From: Peromyscus leucopus | Taxonomy: Eukaryota > Chordata > Mammalia > Rodentia > Cricetidae | Reading direction: 5' to 3' | DNA: 64,000 bases | Assembly (NCBI RefSeq): GCF_004664715.2 | Contig: NC_051075.1 | Location: 87,600,709-87,664,708, forward strand | Notes under the pieces: generated by a model | What the model was told of the DNA's origin: nothing | What the model saw: the letters and a program-made list of their open reading frames with translations, nothing else | Database searches by the model: none | Part shown: piece after piece, positions 35,341-45,837 of the stretch | How positions within the stretch are numbered: the first letter of the stretch is position 1 | Layout of the letters: each line of letters starts with the position of its first letter | Translations under genes and position numbers: made by a program

Positions 35341-35570
35341 TATGACTAAACAGTGGCAGTTCCTGCTTTTCACTATGTTTCTTCCAAACAAACTGCCTGC
35401 TCCTATCTTTTTACTCCCACTTTTTCTGGGGAACTCAGCATACCTGCTATTTTAACATTTATTCATTGCTTACTGTTCCCAACATTGCTTTATTCACAGC
35501 TTCAGTTTCACTGAAAAAGAAAAATTTATTTTTAGTTTTCTACTTCTGATTTCGAGTTAAGAAAATTTCT
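34311..35570. other. Unique intronic sequence with (GT)n
   Basis: The only repeat seen is the (GT)n at 35298-35339. Confidence 0.5.
35298..35339. repeat. (GT)n microsatellite
   Basis: 21 GT units. Confidence 0.97.
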
Positions 35571-35605
35571 CTTTCTTTCCTTTTTTCTTTCTTTCTTTCC
35601 TTCCT

Positions 35606-35643
<38 letters not shown>

Positions 35644-35680
35644 TTCTTTCTTTCCTTCCTTCCTTCCTTTCTTTCTTTTT
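35571..35680. repeat. (TTTC/TTCC)n pyrimidine tract
   Basis: An imperfect TTTC and TTCC array grown from the poly(T) end of the adjacent antisense B1. Confidence 0.92.
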
Positions 35681-35822
35681 TTCTGAGACAAGGTTTCTCT
35701 GTGTAGCCCTTGGATGTCCTGGAACTTACTCTATAGACTACGTTGGCCTCAAACTCAGACATGTGCCTGCCTCTCCCTCCTGAGTGCTGAGATGAAGGGT
35801 GTGCACCACCCCTGCTTGGCTT
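35681..35822 (-). mobile_element. B1 SINE, antisense
   Basis: TGAGACAAGGTTTCTCTGTGTAGCCCTTGGATGTCCTGGAAC ... CCTGAGTGCTGAGATGAAGGGTGTGCACCACC. The A-tail side merges with the pyrimidine tract. Confidence 0.88.
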
Positions 35823-36391
35823 CCCCAGAAAGTTTCTTTAACTCTTGATTTCCATTTCATTTCTCTTTAAGTCATCCTGCTGGCTCACACATTCACATGA
35901 AGAGTACCTAGTAAATATTATTCTCATACCATGAGTTCATGGGCAGTAGCATGCAAATTCAAGCATACAGAATGACAAATCTCCAAAGTATAAAGTATCA
36001 TTTGTGATATTTTATTAATTTTTAATTTATTTTAATAATTTTATAAACATTCAAGAAATGTTTGTTTGTGTTTGTTTTCCCTATATAAATATTGCATATA
36101 TAATATTACATTTGTTCAGTATAGAGCATTTGTCTCACTTTGTTTTTCAATGAACTCCAGTATGTCATATATAGACTTTGATATAGAGAATATCAACAAT
36201 TTATTTTTCAATTGTTAAATTGTGACTCTTTCTATTTAATTTAGGTGTTCAAAGGCCAAATTCAAAAATTGATATGAAATTTCAAGATTTTCCTCACTTC
36301 AAAAACTATGTAGGATTGAAAGTTGTATAAAATACGTGAAATCATTATAAACCTTAATTTTTTAGAAGTGTATGCTATATTCAGAAATCCT
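35823..36391. other. AT-rich unique intronic sequence
   Basis: No repeat or exon recognised. Confidence 0.5.
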
Positions 36392-36397
36392 GATTGG

Positions 36398-36404
<7 letters not shown>

Positions 36405-36433
<29 letters not shown>

Positions 36434-36547
36434 GTTTTTCGAGACAGGGTTTCTCTGTGTAGCTTTGCCTTTCTAATCATTGGTAGAGGCTGTCGAACTC
36501 ACAGAGATACTGCTCTGCTCGATGTGGATTAAAGGGTGCGCAATGGC
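36405..36547 (-). mobile_element. B1 SINE, antisense, peppered with small deletions
   Basis: The first ~50 bp after poly(T), GGTTTTTCGAGACAGGGTTTCTCTGTGTAGC, are nearly perfect. The rest loses short pieces relative to the good copy at 46929-47075 (for example the segment between TTGCCTTTC and CTCACAGAGAT). Imperfect flanks GATTGGCATTTT (36392) and GATTGCATTTT (36548) look like a target duplication lacking one G. Confidence 0.8.
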
Positions 36548-37236
36548 GATTGCATTTTAAATGGCATGTTTTATGAGGGACATTGTAATCCTGTGTGGAT
36601 TGAGTACGGTGAAGTCTGCCCATCAATAGCCGAGGCAATTTCTCTGTTTATACCTCTCTACATCCCAGATTGCATAGAATAACTCACAGAGTAAGAGTTG
36701 AAAGGAACTGAGGCTCAAACTCCATGCATTAGCGCAGACATTTTGCACATTATGACATGTTAGGGCATTGCCACGGTGATGCCATCCATGTCTTCAATGT
36801 AAACAAGAGGGAAGTAGAGCCGGCATCATGTGGACACGGCTGTGCAGAGGCCACTCAAGTCTCTAGTGTTTCACTCTAATCCTGGCTTTTCCCACACCCT
36901 GTTGGTTTGGAATTTGCGAATTATAATGGTCTTTAACTCCATAACATCTTGGTAGATGTAGATACAAAATATACAACCACTTTTCTTTCAGCTTTTGGAA
37001 AATAGTATAAAAATTTTTGAATGGACTTAAAACCAGAAGTCAAGTTGCCTTGTTACTTAAGAAGATGTACATGTATTTATTATTGGTATGTAATAAAAAA
37101 TATTTTAAGTTATGCTTACTAAGAAAAACAAGAACAAGTATTTTCTGTCATTTTTAAAATGACATTTACAGTAGAACTGTATGGCACCATTAATCTTTGA
37201 CCAAAATTAAGTTTCTTGTTTTTCTTCTGTTTTCAG
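36548..37236. other. Unique sequence upstream of FAM83B last exon
   Basis: Non-repetitive and with more CpG than its surroundings (36580-36960). No exon was recognised before the acceptor at 37236. Confidence 0.5.
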
Positions 37237-39537
37237 CTACATGTGGTTATTTGAAAAAGCTCATCTCAGCATGGTTCAGATAATCACAGGACACCTTGTA
37301 GAGTTATTTGACGAAGAATTCCGAACGCTCTATGCCAGGTCCTGTGTCCCAAGTTCTTTTGCTCAGGAAGAATCAGCCAGGGTGAAGCCCGGCAAACCTC
37401 TGTGGGAGAATGGCGTTTACCAGCGCTCCATTTCTTCATTAGCTTCTGTTTCCAGCCAAAGAAACCTTTTCAGTAGACAAGACCAAATGCACACACTAGA
37501 CTCTAGTTACTTCAAAGGCAGAGGGATGTATACCCTAAACGAACATGACAAACATAGCATGAGAAATCACGGGTACAAGCCCCATTTTGTTCCAAACTTC
37601 AATGGTCCAAATGCAATCCGTCAGTTTCAACCCGGGCAGATCAATGAAAACTGGAAAAGGCATAGTTACGCTGGTGAACAGCCGGAAACAACTCCATACC
37701 TGCTGCTCAACAGAGCTCTGAATCGAACTCATAATGCTCCTGGACACTGGAGAAGACCTTCAGACAGTCTCAGTGTGGCCTCCTCATTACGGGGAGGCCA
37801 GGCGAGCCAGAAAAACATCCCTGCTCAGAGTTTTGCCGATCGGCTCGCCCAGAGAAAAACAACAAATCTTGCCGAAAGGAATTCAAATGTGCGGAGGTCA
37901 TTTAATGGAACAGATAATCACATCCGCTCTTTACAGCAGCGGATGCCAACCCTGGAGAATACCACAAAGTCTTTCCTACGAAGCTGGAGAATTGACTCCT
38001 ACTTAAGTGATAATTCAGACGCCCCACCTGACTCAAATGGGTCCACCTGGGTGACAGATTTGAGGGCTATGATAATCCCGAGAACGTGAAAGCCAATGCA
38101 CTCTACGCTCATTCGAGGCTTCGTTCCTCATTTGTGTTTAAACCAACTTTACCTGAACAAAAAGAAGTCAACAGCTGTACAACTGGCTCCTCAAATTCCA
38201 CCATCATCGGCTCTCAAGGAAGCGATACACCTAGGGAGGTCCCAGATAACTCCACAAATGCACAGCCCTTGACAGAAAAACCCTTGCCTGACTCAATTCC
38301 CAAGCTCCCAGCACAGTCAGAGGTACCAAAAATACACAGCTTGCAGATTCCCGAAAAACAACCAGCAATCATGAACCAAATAACCAATGGCCGAGCAGAA
38401 TTAAACAACTGTATATATACAAATCTGTGTGTAAATAAGCAGACAGAGAACATAAAAAACCAGCAAAGCGAGAATCTGCTCAAAAGGCGAAGTTTCCCAT
38501 CCTTTGACCACTCAAAAGTCAATTTGGATCATGGAAATAGCAAGAATTATGTGTATAGTACCCTTACCAGAAATCGAATTAGACAACCAGAAAAACCCAA
38601 AGAGGATGTGCTGAAGAGTTCTAAAAGCATGCACAATGTGACCCACAGTTCAGATGAGGAAGAGGAGGCCATCAAGAGAGCCCCTCCAAGTAGCTCAGCC
38701 ACCAAATCTATTTCCATTGCTGCTTTGCTTGAGGTGAACAAAGAGGAACCTAGCAAAGACCTCTCTTCCAAGAAGGAAGTTAAAGGCTCCCCAAGTTTTT
38801 TGAAAAAGGGGTCTCAGAAGTTAAGGTCCTTACTTAGCCTCACTCCAGAAAAGAGAGAAAACCTATCTAAGAACAAGGCACCTGCGTTTTACAGAATGTG
38901 TAGTAGTTCTGATACTTTGGTTTCTGAGGGTGAAGAGAATCAGAAGCCCAAAAAATCCGAGCCCAGGGTTGATTCATCTCCTAGAAGAAAACGTTCCTCC
39001 TCATCAAATTCTCAAGGCAGCATCCACAAGAGCAAGGAGAACATAGCAGTTAGCTCATCTCCAGGGATAAATTCCCAAGCAGAGGAATGTAGGAGAATAG
39101 CTCCTTCTCCTACTCCTGTTGAAAGGAGGCTTTCAGAGAGAGCGGGAGATGCCTCTGCCCCAAGATTTAACACCGAGCAGATCCAATACCGTGATTCGAA
39201 AGAGATCAACGCGGTCCTTGCCCCTCAAAGACGGCCAACCTCTTCTCCAGTGCTAAAGTCCAATGAGCTCCTGAGATCTCATTCAACCAACCAGCGAGTT
39301 TACAGTCGATTTGAGCCATTTTGTAAGATTGAGAGCTCTATTCAGCCAGCGAGCAGCATGACAAATACACATGTCAATCGCCCAGAAGTCAAATCCACAA
39401 CTATGGGCAGTAGTTACGGCAGGTCCAGCCCGATGCTGAATTACAAGACTGGTGCTTACAATTCATACGCCACCAATGAAAACAAGTTCCGAGGATTCAT
39501 GCAAAAGTTTGGAAACTTCATACACAAAAACAAGTGA
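37237..39537 (+). CDS. Fam83b: FAM83B last coding exon, interrupted by a 1-bp deletion frameshift
   Basis: The last exon starts after TTTTCAG (AG at 37235-37236) in phase 2, so AG|C makes Ser and Tyr-Met-Trp follows. It ends at TGA 39535-39537. Residues to about 37380 complete DUF1669, including [10 protein letters not shown] and the acidic-aromatic [11 protein letters not shown]. The rest is the long, Ser/Thr/Asn-rich, probably disordered tail. It contains [20 protein letters not shown] at 38791-38850 and ends in [16 protein letters not shown]. As given, the frame used from 37238 stops at TGA 38087-38089. The FAM83B reading continues in another frame (positions 1 mod 3) from about 38047 to the normal stop. 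The break lies at TCC-AC-CTG, two bases where a codon is expected, so one base, probably a C of a CCC run, is missing. Rejoined, the exon would give 766 residues plus the split Ser. As given, the protein would end near residue 528, losing half the tail. Confidence 0.95.
38041..38052 (+). other. Fam83b: Frameshift site in FAM83B last exon
   Basis: The codons read TCC (38042-38044), then AC (38045-38046), then CTG GGT GAC in the next frame. Upstream of this point only frame 2 gives FAM83B sequence, and downstream only frame 1 does. The known family sequence has Ser-Ala/Thr-Leu-Gly-Asp here, so exactly one base is lacking. The simplest ancestor is ACC CTG with one C lost from a run of three. There is no splice-site pair here that would remove the problem. 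Confidence 0.93.
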
Positions 39538-39584
39538 CATTACATTCATTTCAAATTGCAATTGAAATATAAAATGAATGTGAC

Positions 39585-39592
39585 TGTAAATA
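39585..39592 (+). promoter_or_regulatory. Pumilio-type element TGTAAATA in 3' UTR
   Basis: TGTAAATA lies 48 nt after the stop codon and fits the PUM consensus TGTANATA. A motif of this length also occurs by chance, so function is only suggested by its position in the UTR. Confidence 0.3.
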
Positions 39593-40168
39593 TTTATCCA
39601 AAGGACACTGCCCGGATTTTTGTGCCATGCCAAGAGCATTCTGCATTGGAACTGGGGAAATGTGTAGTAGTGTACAGAACAGTTCATCTTTTGTGGTAAA
39701 AATTAGTTGTACTTGGTTAGCCTACAAAGGACTATCCCAGTAAACACATTAAAAGGTTGTTTTTAAATGACAATAGCTTTAAAAAAGGAAGATGGGATTA
39801 TTGTTTTCTATCTCCTAAAAATTATAAGTGTTTAATTAGAAGAAACTTCAGGGAAAAGACTACATTTTGATTTTTGATTTTTCATTCCAAGTCTTCATTT
39901 AAAAAGACTTCCTATTACTTACCACTGGTGCTGTGTGATATACTTTTACTTTTTTTTTTTTTCATATTTTCAGAAATATAAGAAAACAGAACAAAGCTTC
40001 TTGTTGATAAATCCTGTAGAATAATGGTGTACTTTATTGTTTTACTATCTTTCCTATGCAGCATTGCACACAAAAACATGTCCTTTGTATTATGGAGGCC
40101 AGCATGTTTTATTGAACCCGAAGTGTCTTTGCACTGACATACATCAGCCTTAAGCATCAGCCTTGTGT

Positions 40169-40171
<3 letters not shown>

Positions 40172-40218
<47 letters not shown>
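40172..40218. repeat. (AC)n microsatellite
   Basis: About 23 AC units within the putative 3' UTR. Confidence 0.97.
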
Positions 40219-40220
<2 letters not shown>

Positions 40221-40454
40221 CTTTATTTTCTGACTTTTAGGAACTAAACATTGTTCTGCTTTGCACTTTTTTTTCCATCGGCTGTCTATTTTTTATAGTC
40301 ATGCCTTAATTAAAATTTAAAGTAAGTGAACACAGTAGGGAATGTCCCCCCCTCTAACTATAAAACCTTCTCAAACTGTAAGATTCCGCTGAATCTAATG
40401 CTAGATTGACAAGCCAAATGCAGAAATGCTTTGAAAATTGTGGACTTGATTTTA

Positions 40455-40590
40455 TTTTACTTCTTTTTACATTTTATTTTATTTAAAAATTCTCTTTCAT
40501 TTTACACACCAACCACAGTTCCCCACCTTCCCCTTCTCCTGCTCTCCTCCACCTCCCCCCACCCTACCCCATCCACTCCTCATAGTGGGT
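40455..40590 (-). mobile_element. L1 3'-terminal fragment, antisense
   Basis: ATTTTACACACCAACCACAGTTCCCCACC, a C-rich tract and CCATCCACTCCTCATAG match the terminal part of the L1 at 27050-27890. Only ~135 bp are present. Confidence 0.65.
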
Positions 40591-40884
40591 AATTGTTCAC
40601 TTTTTTAAAGTTTTGGTTAATATGGTGTGGTGACACACTCTTCCATGAGGATTAGATGTGGCAGTGAGAACCAGGGCTAGTCTTTCATTACCTTATAGCC
40701 AGGCTGGATGGAAAATTTTCCATAACTTAGCTTGAGGGCTATATTTAGGTCATAAGATACCATTTGCCATTCTTAAAAGAGCAAAAAGCTCTCTGATTAT
40801 TGCAGAAACATTAACATGGATTTGTTTTATGCACAACATGTAGAATTCAAGAATCAAAAGATAGTGTGGGAGGAATGTTTTAAT

Positions 40885-41032
40885 TTTTTGAGACAGTTTC
40901 TCTGTGAAACAATCCTGACAGTCCTAGAACTTGCTTTGTAGGCAAAGCTGGCCTCAAACTCACAGAGATCTGTCTATCTACTTCTGCCTCCCAGGTCCTA
41001 GGATTAAAGGCATGTGCCACCACCTCCCGGCT
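40885..41032 (-). mobile_element. B1 SINE, antisense
   Basis: TTTTGAGACAGTTTCTCTGTGAAACAATCC ... GGCCTCAAACTCACAGAGATCTG ... CTAGGATTAAAGGCATGTGCCACCACC. Confidence 0.88.
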
Positions 41033-41748
41033 TCAAATATCTCATTTTATATTTTCAAGATTGCTACACAGAACACTGTATTATTATCTTTTTAAATACA
41101 ATATTCAGTTGATACTATCAAATATCAATGTCTATGTTGTTGAAATAATTTGCCTTAGAAGAATCCTGACAGGAGAGACTATGGAATAGAACACCTAGGA
41201 TTTCCTGAGCATATAACTATAACCAGGCCTTAAAAACATGTTCCATCACATGGTTATGATAACATTGCCACTGTTATTTATAAATTATTGAGATTTCAGT
41301 TGAGATATGAGACTTAGAGATAATGTTCCTAGTCACATAACTAATGGCTGTAATTAGAACATTTCTGTATGACATTCTATCCCAATTGGTTCAATACCTG
41401 CCCTATCGGAATTGAAGAAAGCATTTACTTCCTAACTAGGAATCAAACCAGGAAAAGTTTAATTGAATTTCACCAGACCACAGGGCACCCTGGGATTAAA
41501 AGCTTATAGTAGGTAAAGTTAGGAGAGGAAGAGGAGAATCAGTTCTGAAGGACTTTGGCAGGGCCAGTTTTAATTGCTTTGTGCCATTTTGTTCTCCTGG
41601 TTGGCCTCTGACAGTGAGAGCAAAGGAGAGGAACCAGAGTGAATTGTAACATTTGGGCTTTGGGGAAGAAAAGACTGCAGGGGAGGGAGGGAGGGGGAGG
41701 AGCCTGATATTAGATATTTACAATAATCTTAGGAAGAACATCCATTTA

Positions 41749-41754
41749 AATAAA
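41749..41754 (+). terminator. Candidate polyadenylation signal AATAAA
   Basis: This is a canonical hexamer about 2.2 kb past the FAM83B stop with a GT-rich downstream element. It is the first perfect AATAAA I noticed after the coding region. No transcript evidence is available. Confidence 0.25.
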
Positions 41755-41780
41755 ACTACAGTTCATGAAGTTAATGTACT

Positions 41781-43437
41781 TTACAAGGTGTGTAGGGCAC
41801 TGCAGCCTGTAGACTGGATGTCAACACAGAGCTCATGTTCCAGTGCAGCATCCTGTGCCTGGTCAGCATCCTGTGCCTGGCCGCTCCTTGTCTGCTTGGG
41901 TTTGAGAGCCTGCTTTGGAAGTGTTAATAATCATCTCACTCTTTTGCTCCTTCTCTCACTGTAAACTGTGCAAATATGCCAGGGTCTAAAGAGGAATGAT
42001 AGTTTATGAATAAGAATTCAGAATAGATGCTCAGTTTCACACCATTGCAAAAGTAGCTCTATAACCTCCCATCATAATTGAGGAAATTACCAAGTTTTGC
42101 GATTCTAGTCTGATTCTGTCAGAAATGGAAGTGTGATGACCTTGAAACTATCCATACTAATAATAATATAAAAATAGAATGTTGAGAACAACCTTTTTCT
42201 CGTTATGAGAAAGAAGCCAATTCATAGAAACTGTCTTCAAAACAAGCTTTTAGAATACATATTTCCTTATAATCAGACCAGAGTTTCACATGCAAGAGTT
42301 CAGTGACACCTAATACTGCAGCTCCCATAATTTCTGAAAATACAGTTAGATTGTAGAAACATCTTTTTAAATTGTCACTGAGCTCTTTCCTCTATGGGAA
42401 TAGGGAGTGGGGGTGTGTGTGTGCTTTATTCCATCTGCCTAATGGGTAATTTAGGCTTTTGCATGGCAGATTTATTCTCCTTAGTCTTTTTTCTTTGATT
42501 ATCTCCCATCTAATATCTTCCTCTGAAAGTACCCTTATGTCTAAAGTTTCCCAAATTGTTTTCACTGATAAACTCCCCACAATTAAGACTGAGAAAACAC
42601 GTAATACATTAAAAAAAAAAAATTAGCCATTGTTACAGCTTTCACTAAATATTGCCCACATTTGGTAGATATAATTTCAAACAATGTATTTTTCTCTTTT
42701 ACTTCCCATATTAATATTGATGGAAAGATGTTACTTAAATGTATTTTGCTATTGAACTTTGGCAATACACTTCTCTCTCTACATAAGGATTTAGTTTCTA
42801 AGCAGAAACACAAGGAACTGAGTATATTCCTAAGGGATTCTAGGCAGGTGGTATGATAGCGCAGGAGATGTATATCCTAATATGCTTATATCCTTCTGCT
42901 CTGATGGCATAGCCAGGCCCTGCCATGGTGTGTTAAGCATGGGTACATGCTGTCAGTCTTCGCTTGTGAATAAATACAGACAAGGGCTGAATTTTGGTTG
43001 TGTTCGGTTTCACTTTACTCAAGAACTATCTTTGTGCCACTATTTCTCAGATATTTTTGGTTTACAGATACCTGTTGGCTCTTAATGTGCCTTTAGCTAA
43101 GGGGTTTAAAGTAGAATCATTGCTTTATATTAACTAGACTCATGATTAATGTGGGATTATGTTAAAAATTTACAATTTCAGTTTGGTTCTGGTACATCTG
43201 TAAAAAGTGATGAAATTATAAACAAATCAACTTATTAAATTTTATATACAAAGACTATTACAAAGAAATATTATTCCAAATTAAATTTTTGATTAATAAA
43301 TGAATATTAAATAATTTTGTACAAATAATATATTGTTGAGTTTTTTATCATTATACTCTAGATTTCTTTATTCAAGTGTTCTCTTTAGACATTATAGTCA
43401 GGGATTTAGATAATATATTAAAAATATTTCTTAGTGG
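41781..43437. other. Unique sequence downstream of FAM83B
   Basis: No repeat family or gene recognised. A short imperfect tandem (TCCTGTGCCTGG) occurs twice near 41850-41881. Confidence 0.5.
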
Positions 43438-43790
43438 ACAAGGAGATGGATCAGTAGATAAAGCACTTACTGCACAAAAAAGTGAGGGGCAGTTTAGGTC
43501 CCCATTACCCACATGAGTCAGAAAGGTGTAGTGGCATGCCTGTAATCCCAATACAGGAAGAAAGAAAACCTAGGAGGGTTCCTTGGGCAAGCTGGCTAGC
43601 TAGACTTGTGAGATTGATGAGCTCTAGACTCAAAGAAAGGCTCAAAGAAAGGTAAATGAAGCTGAGAGTGATCTACGAGACACGGTGTCAACTTCTGACC
43701 TCTACAGGCACATGCATACATCATTCCATGTGCATAATACACATCTACAGACATGAACTCACTCGTACACATGCAAAACAACAATATTTA
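43438..43790 (+). mobile_element. B4-type SINE
   Basis: AAGGAGATGGATCAGTAGATAAAGCACTTACTGC is a tRNA-like head. GTGGCATGCCTGTAATCCCAATAC is B1-like. GATCTACGAGACACGGTGTCAACTTCTGACCTCTACAGGCACATGC is the B4-like tail. Confidence 0.7.
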
Positions 43791-44644
43791 CCTCGACTTT
43801 AAAATCTCTAAAATGCATGATAAATACATCTCTCATATAACACTTTATCCATAATGGGTACACAGTAACAGTACTCTTCACTTTACATGTTCAGTTGGTC
43901 AGCAATGGACCCTGTACATGTGCACTATTGAACATGCAGCTAAAAGTCCTATTGTCTAATATTTACAATATACTTTTTCTATAGATAGATGTTTCTGTAC
44001 ACCAAAGCGAGTGTGTACAGTTACCCACTCAGTACTGCAAGATGCTGTACAGATTTATATCCTGGGTGCTATAGGCCATGCCAGGAGTCTAAGTTCACTA
44101 AGACAATCTCACAGTAATGAAATACCCTAAATGCATTGCTAGCATGTATCTCCATGACTACGAGATGCATGATTCATCCTCTCTATTTCCATTTCTACTG
44201 GAAGAGTTACTTTAAGTAATTTTTACTGTAAATTCATAGAATTTTTAAAAGCAATTTTTGTAATTTACGTACATTGTTAACATTTGGCTTTGGATAAAAT
44301 ATTCTACCGCTGTATTTGTATTATAGCATTAAACAGCCTAAAATCTGAAAAACTGCTTAAAACTCAAAATTCCATAGGTGGAAAAAATGACACATCAGAT
44401 TACAAAACACTTGAAGTCTATGTATTATAAGTAAAAGTTGTGCCCTGTTAAAGGCAAATGTTATTTGTAGTTACTAAAGTACAATTATAAAGACAAATTA
44501 CTAATAAATGCTAAGATCTGAACAATTCCCATTCACTTAGGAGCACAAACACACTGGCTTTAGCTTGGGATCCACGTCAAGGATATTTCAAACAGTCTGA
44601 ATTGCTTTGAAGAGTCTAACCAAGGCCGTCTGAAAGCATCTGTA
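43791..44644. other. Unique intergenic sequence
   Basis: AT-rich. No repeat or gene recognised. Confidence 0.5.
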
Positions 44645-45296
44645 GATCAAAGGTTTTGTGGTTGGGTTGGTGTTCATTTTTCTTTTTTGGTAGCATGCTA
44701 AGTACCTTCCCATACAAAAGACATTAGAACATAAGGGGGAAGGATCTGTGCTGGCACTAGCTCATCCTTTCCATGTTCAATGAGTTTTGTGGGTGTTGTC
44801 TTCAGCAATGGGGACTTGCTGTCAGTTCATGGAGAGCAACCTATTGTCTTGCCAACAGCCTGGGTTGTTTGGAGATTTCCATGGGGCCTCTTTGGCAAAC
44901 AACTCAATTGGATGTAACCCAGTCCTGGTACTGGAAGCTTCATGTGGTAACTAGATGGTCAGTTGGAACTCCATCTCCTTCATTATTTGGAGACTTCATT
45001 AGGATCACTTTCATATATTTTAGGAAGTTTTCATTGCACTAGGTTTCCACACCACCCTTCAATGCCCCTCCACTCTAGCAGCTTCTCCCTGCATTTCCTT
45101 CCTCAACCCCATCTCCTCTCCCTCCCCCACCTGATTCTTCCTTTCCCATCCTTTTCACCCCAGTCCACCCATTAACTCTATTCTATTTTCTCCCCCCAAG
45201 GAGATCCATGTGTTCCCAACACCACCACCAAGTCCTTCCTCTATACCTAACCTCTCTGGATCTACAGGTTGTAGCTTGATTATCATTTATTCTACT
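44645..45296 (-). mobile_element. Rodent L1 fragment, antisense
   Basis: GGATCTGTGCTGGCACTAGCTCATCC, CACTAGGTTTCCACACCACCC, a long C/T-rich run and GGAGATCCATGTGTTCCC ... TCTACAGGTTGTAGCTTG follow the complement of a rodent L1 segment. Confidence 0.6.
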
Positions 45297-45389
45297 GTAC
45301 TCAAAGATCAGTGCCTTGTTCAGCCATCATCAGAGAAGCTTCCTGCTGTAGCAGATGGGAACAAATAGAGACCCACATCTAGACATTAC

Positions 45390-45440
<51 letters not shown>

Positions 45441-45837
45441 GGAGACCTTAGAATGACTCTAAATGAGATGTCTCCATCAAATCTCTTCCTTCATAGCTCA
45501 GGGGATATCATGGAAGAAGAGTCAGAATGAGTGTAGGCACCAGAGGGCATGGAGGACACCAGGAGAAGAAGGCCCTCTAAATCAACTGAGCAAAGCTCAT
45601 ATGAACTCACAGAGACTGGAGAATCTAGCACAAGGCCAACATGGGTCTGCTCCAGGCCCTCTGTGTACATATCGTAGCCTTCAACTTAGTATTTTTATGA
45701 GACTCCTAAGTGTGTAAACAAGTGGGTCTCTGATTCTTGTGCCTTTTCTTGTGGCTCTTTTCCTTCCATTAGTTTGCCTTGTCTGACTTTATTGTGATGG
45801 TTTTGTCTTATATTTCATTTTGTTAAAAAATAAATAT
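45297..45837 (+). mobile_element. Rodent L1 fragment, sense, head-to-head with the previous one
   Basis: TCAGCCATCATCAGAGAAGCTTCCTG, GCAGATGGGAACAAATAGAGACCC, AATGAGATGTCTCCATCAAATC and GCTCATATGAACTCACAGAGACTG follow a rodent L1 in sense orientation. It is interrupted by (CA)n at 45390-45438. Confidence 0.65.
45390..45438. repeat. (CA)n microsatellite
   Basis: About 24 CA units inside the L1 fragment. Confidence 0.97.

Larger units (their letters stand above)
26749..37236 (+). other. Fam83b: FAM83B intron 4 (10,488 bp, phase 2)
   Basis: It begins GTAAGA and ends in a T-rich tract plus TTTTCAG. It is dense in repeats: B2, an antisense L1 3' end, several B1s, a B3 with (CA)n, (GAAA)n, an Lx-like L1 piece and a pyrimidine tract. 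The last ~690 bp (36546-37236) are non-repetitive. Confidence 0.92.
39538..41780 (+). other. Fam83b: Putative FAM83B 3' UTR (end uncertain)
   Basis: AT-rich sequence follows the stop codon directly. It contains a (CA)n tract, an antisense L1 3'-end fragment and an antisense B1. A perfect AATAAA at 41749-41754 is followed about 35 nt later by a GT-rich stretch (near 41789), a plausible cleavage region. ATTAAA variants occur earlier (for example near 40307), so a shorter UTR is equally possible. The 3' end is inferred from signals only. Confidence 0.35.

Noticed and set aside
37535..37747. Minus-strand frames inside the FAM83B exon
   Set aside because: They are shadows of the real + strand coding sequence. 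The same applies to 38214-38522, 38547-38771 and 39012-39209.
38086..39537. A separate gene starting at ATG 38086
   Set aside because: The frame encodes the C-terminal half of FAM83B and its family sequence begins upstream of the ATG at about 38047. The ATG arises by reading across the frameshift region and has no promoter of its own.
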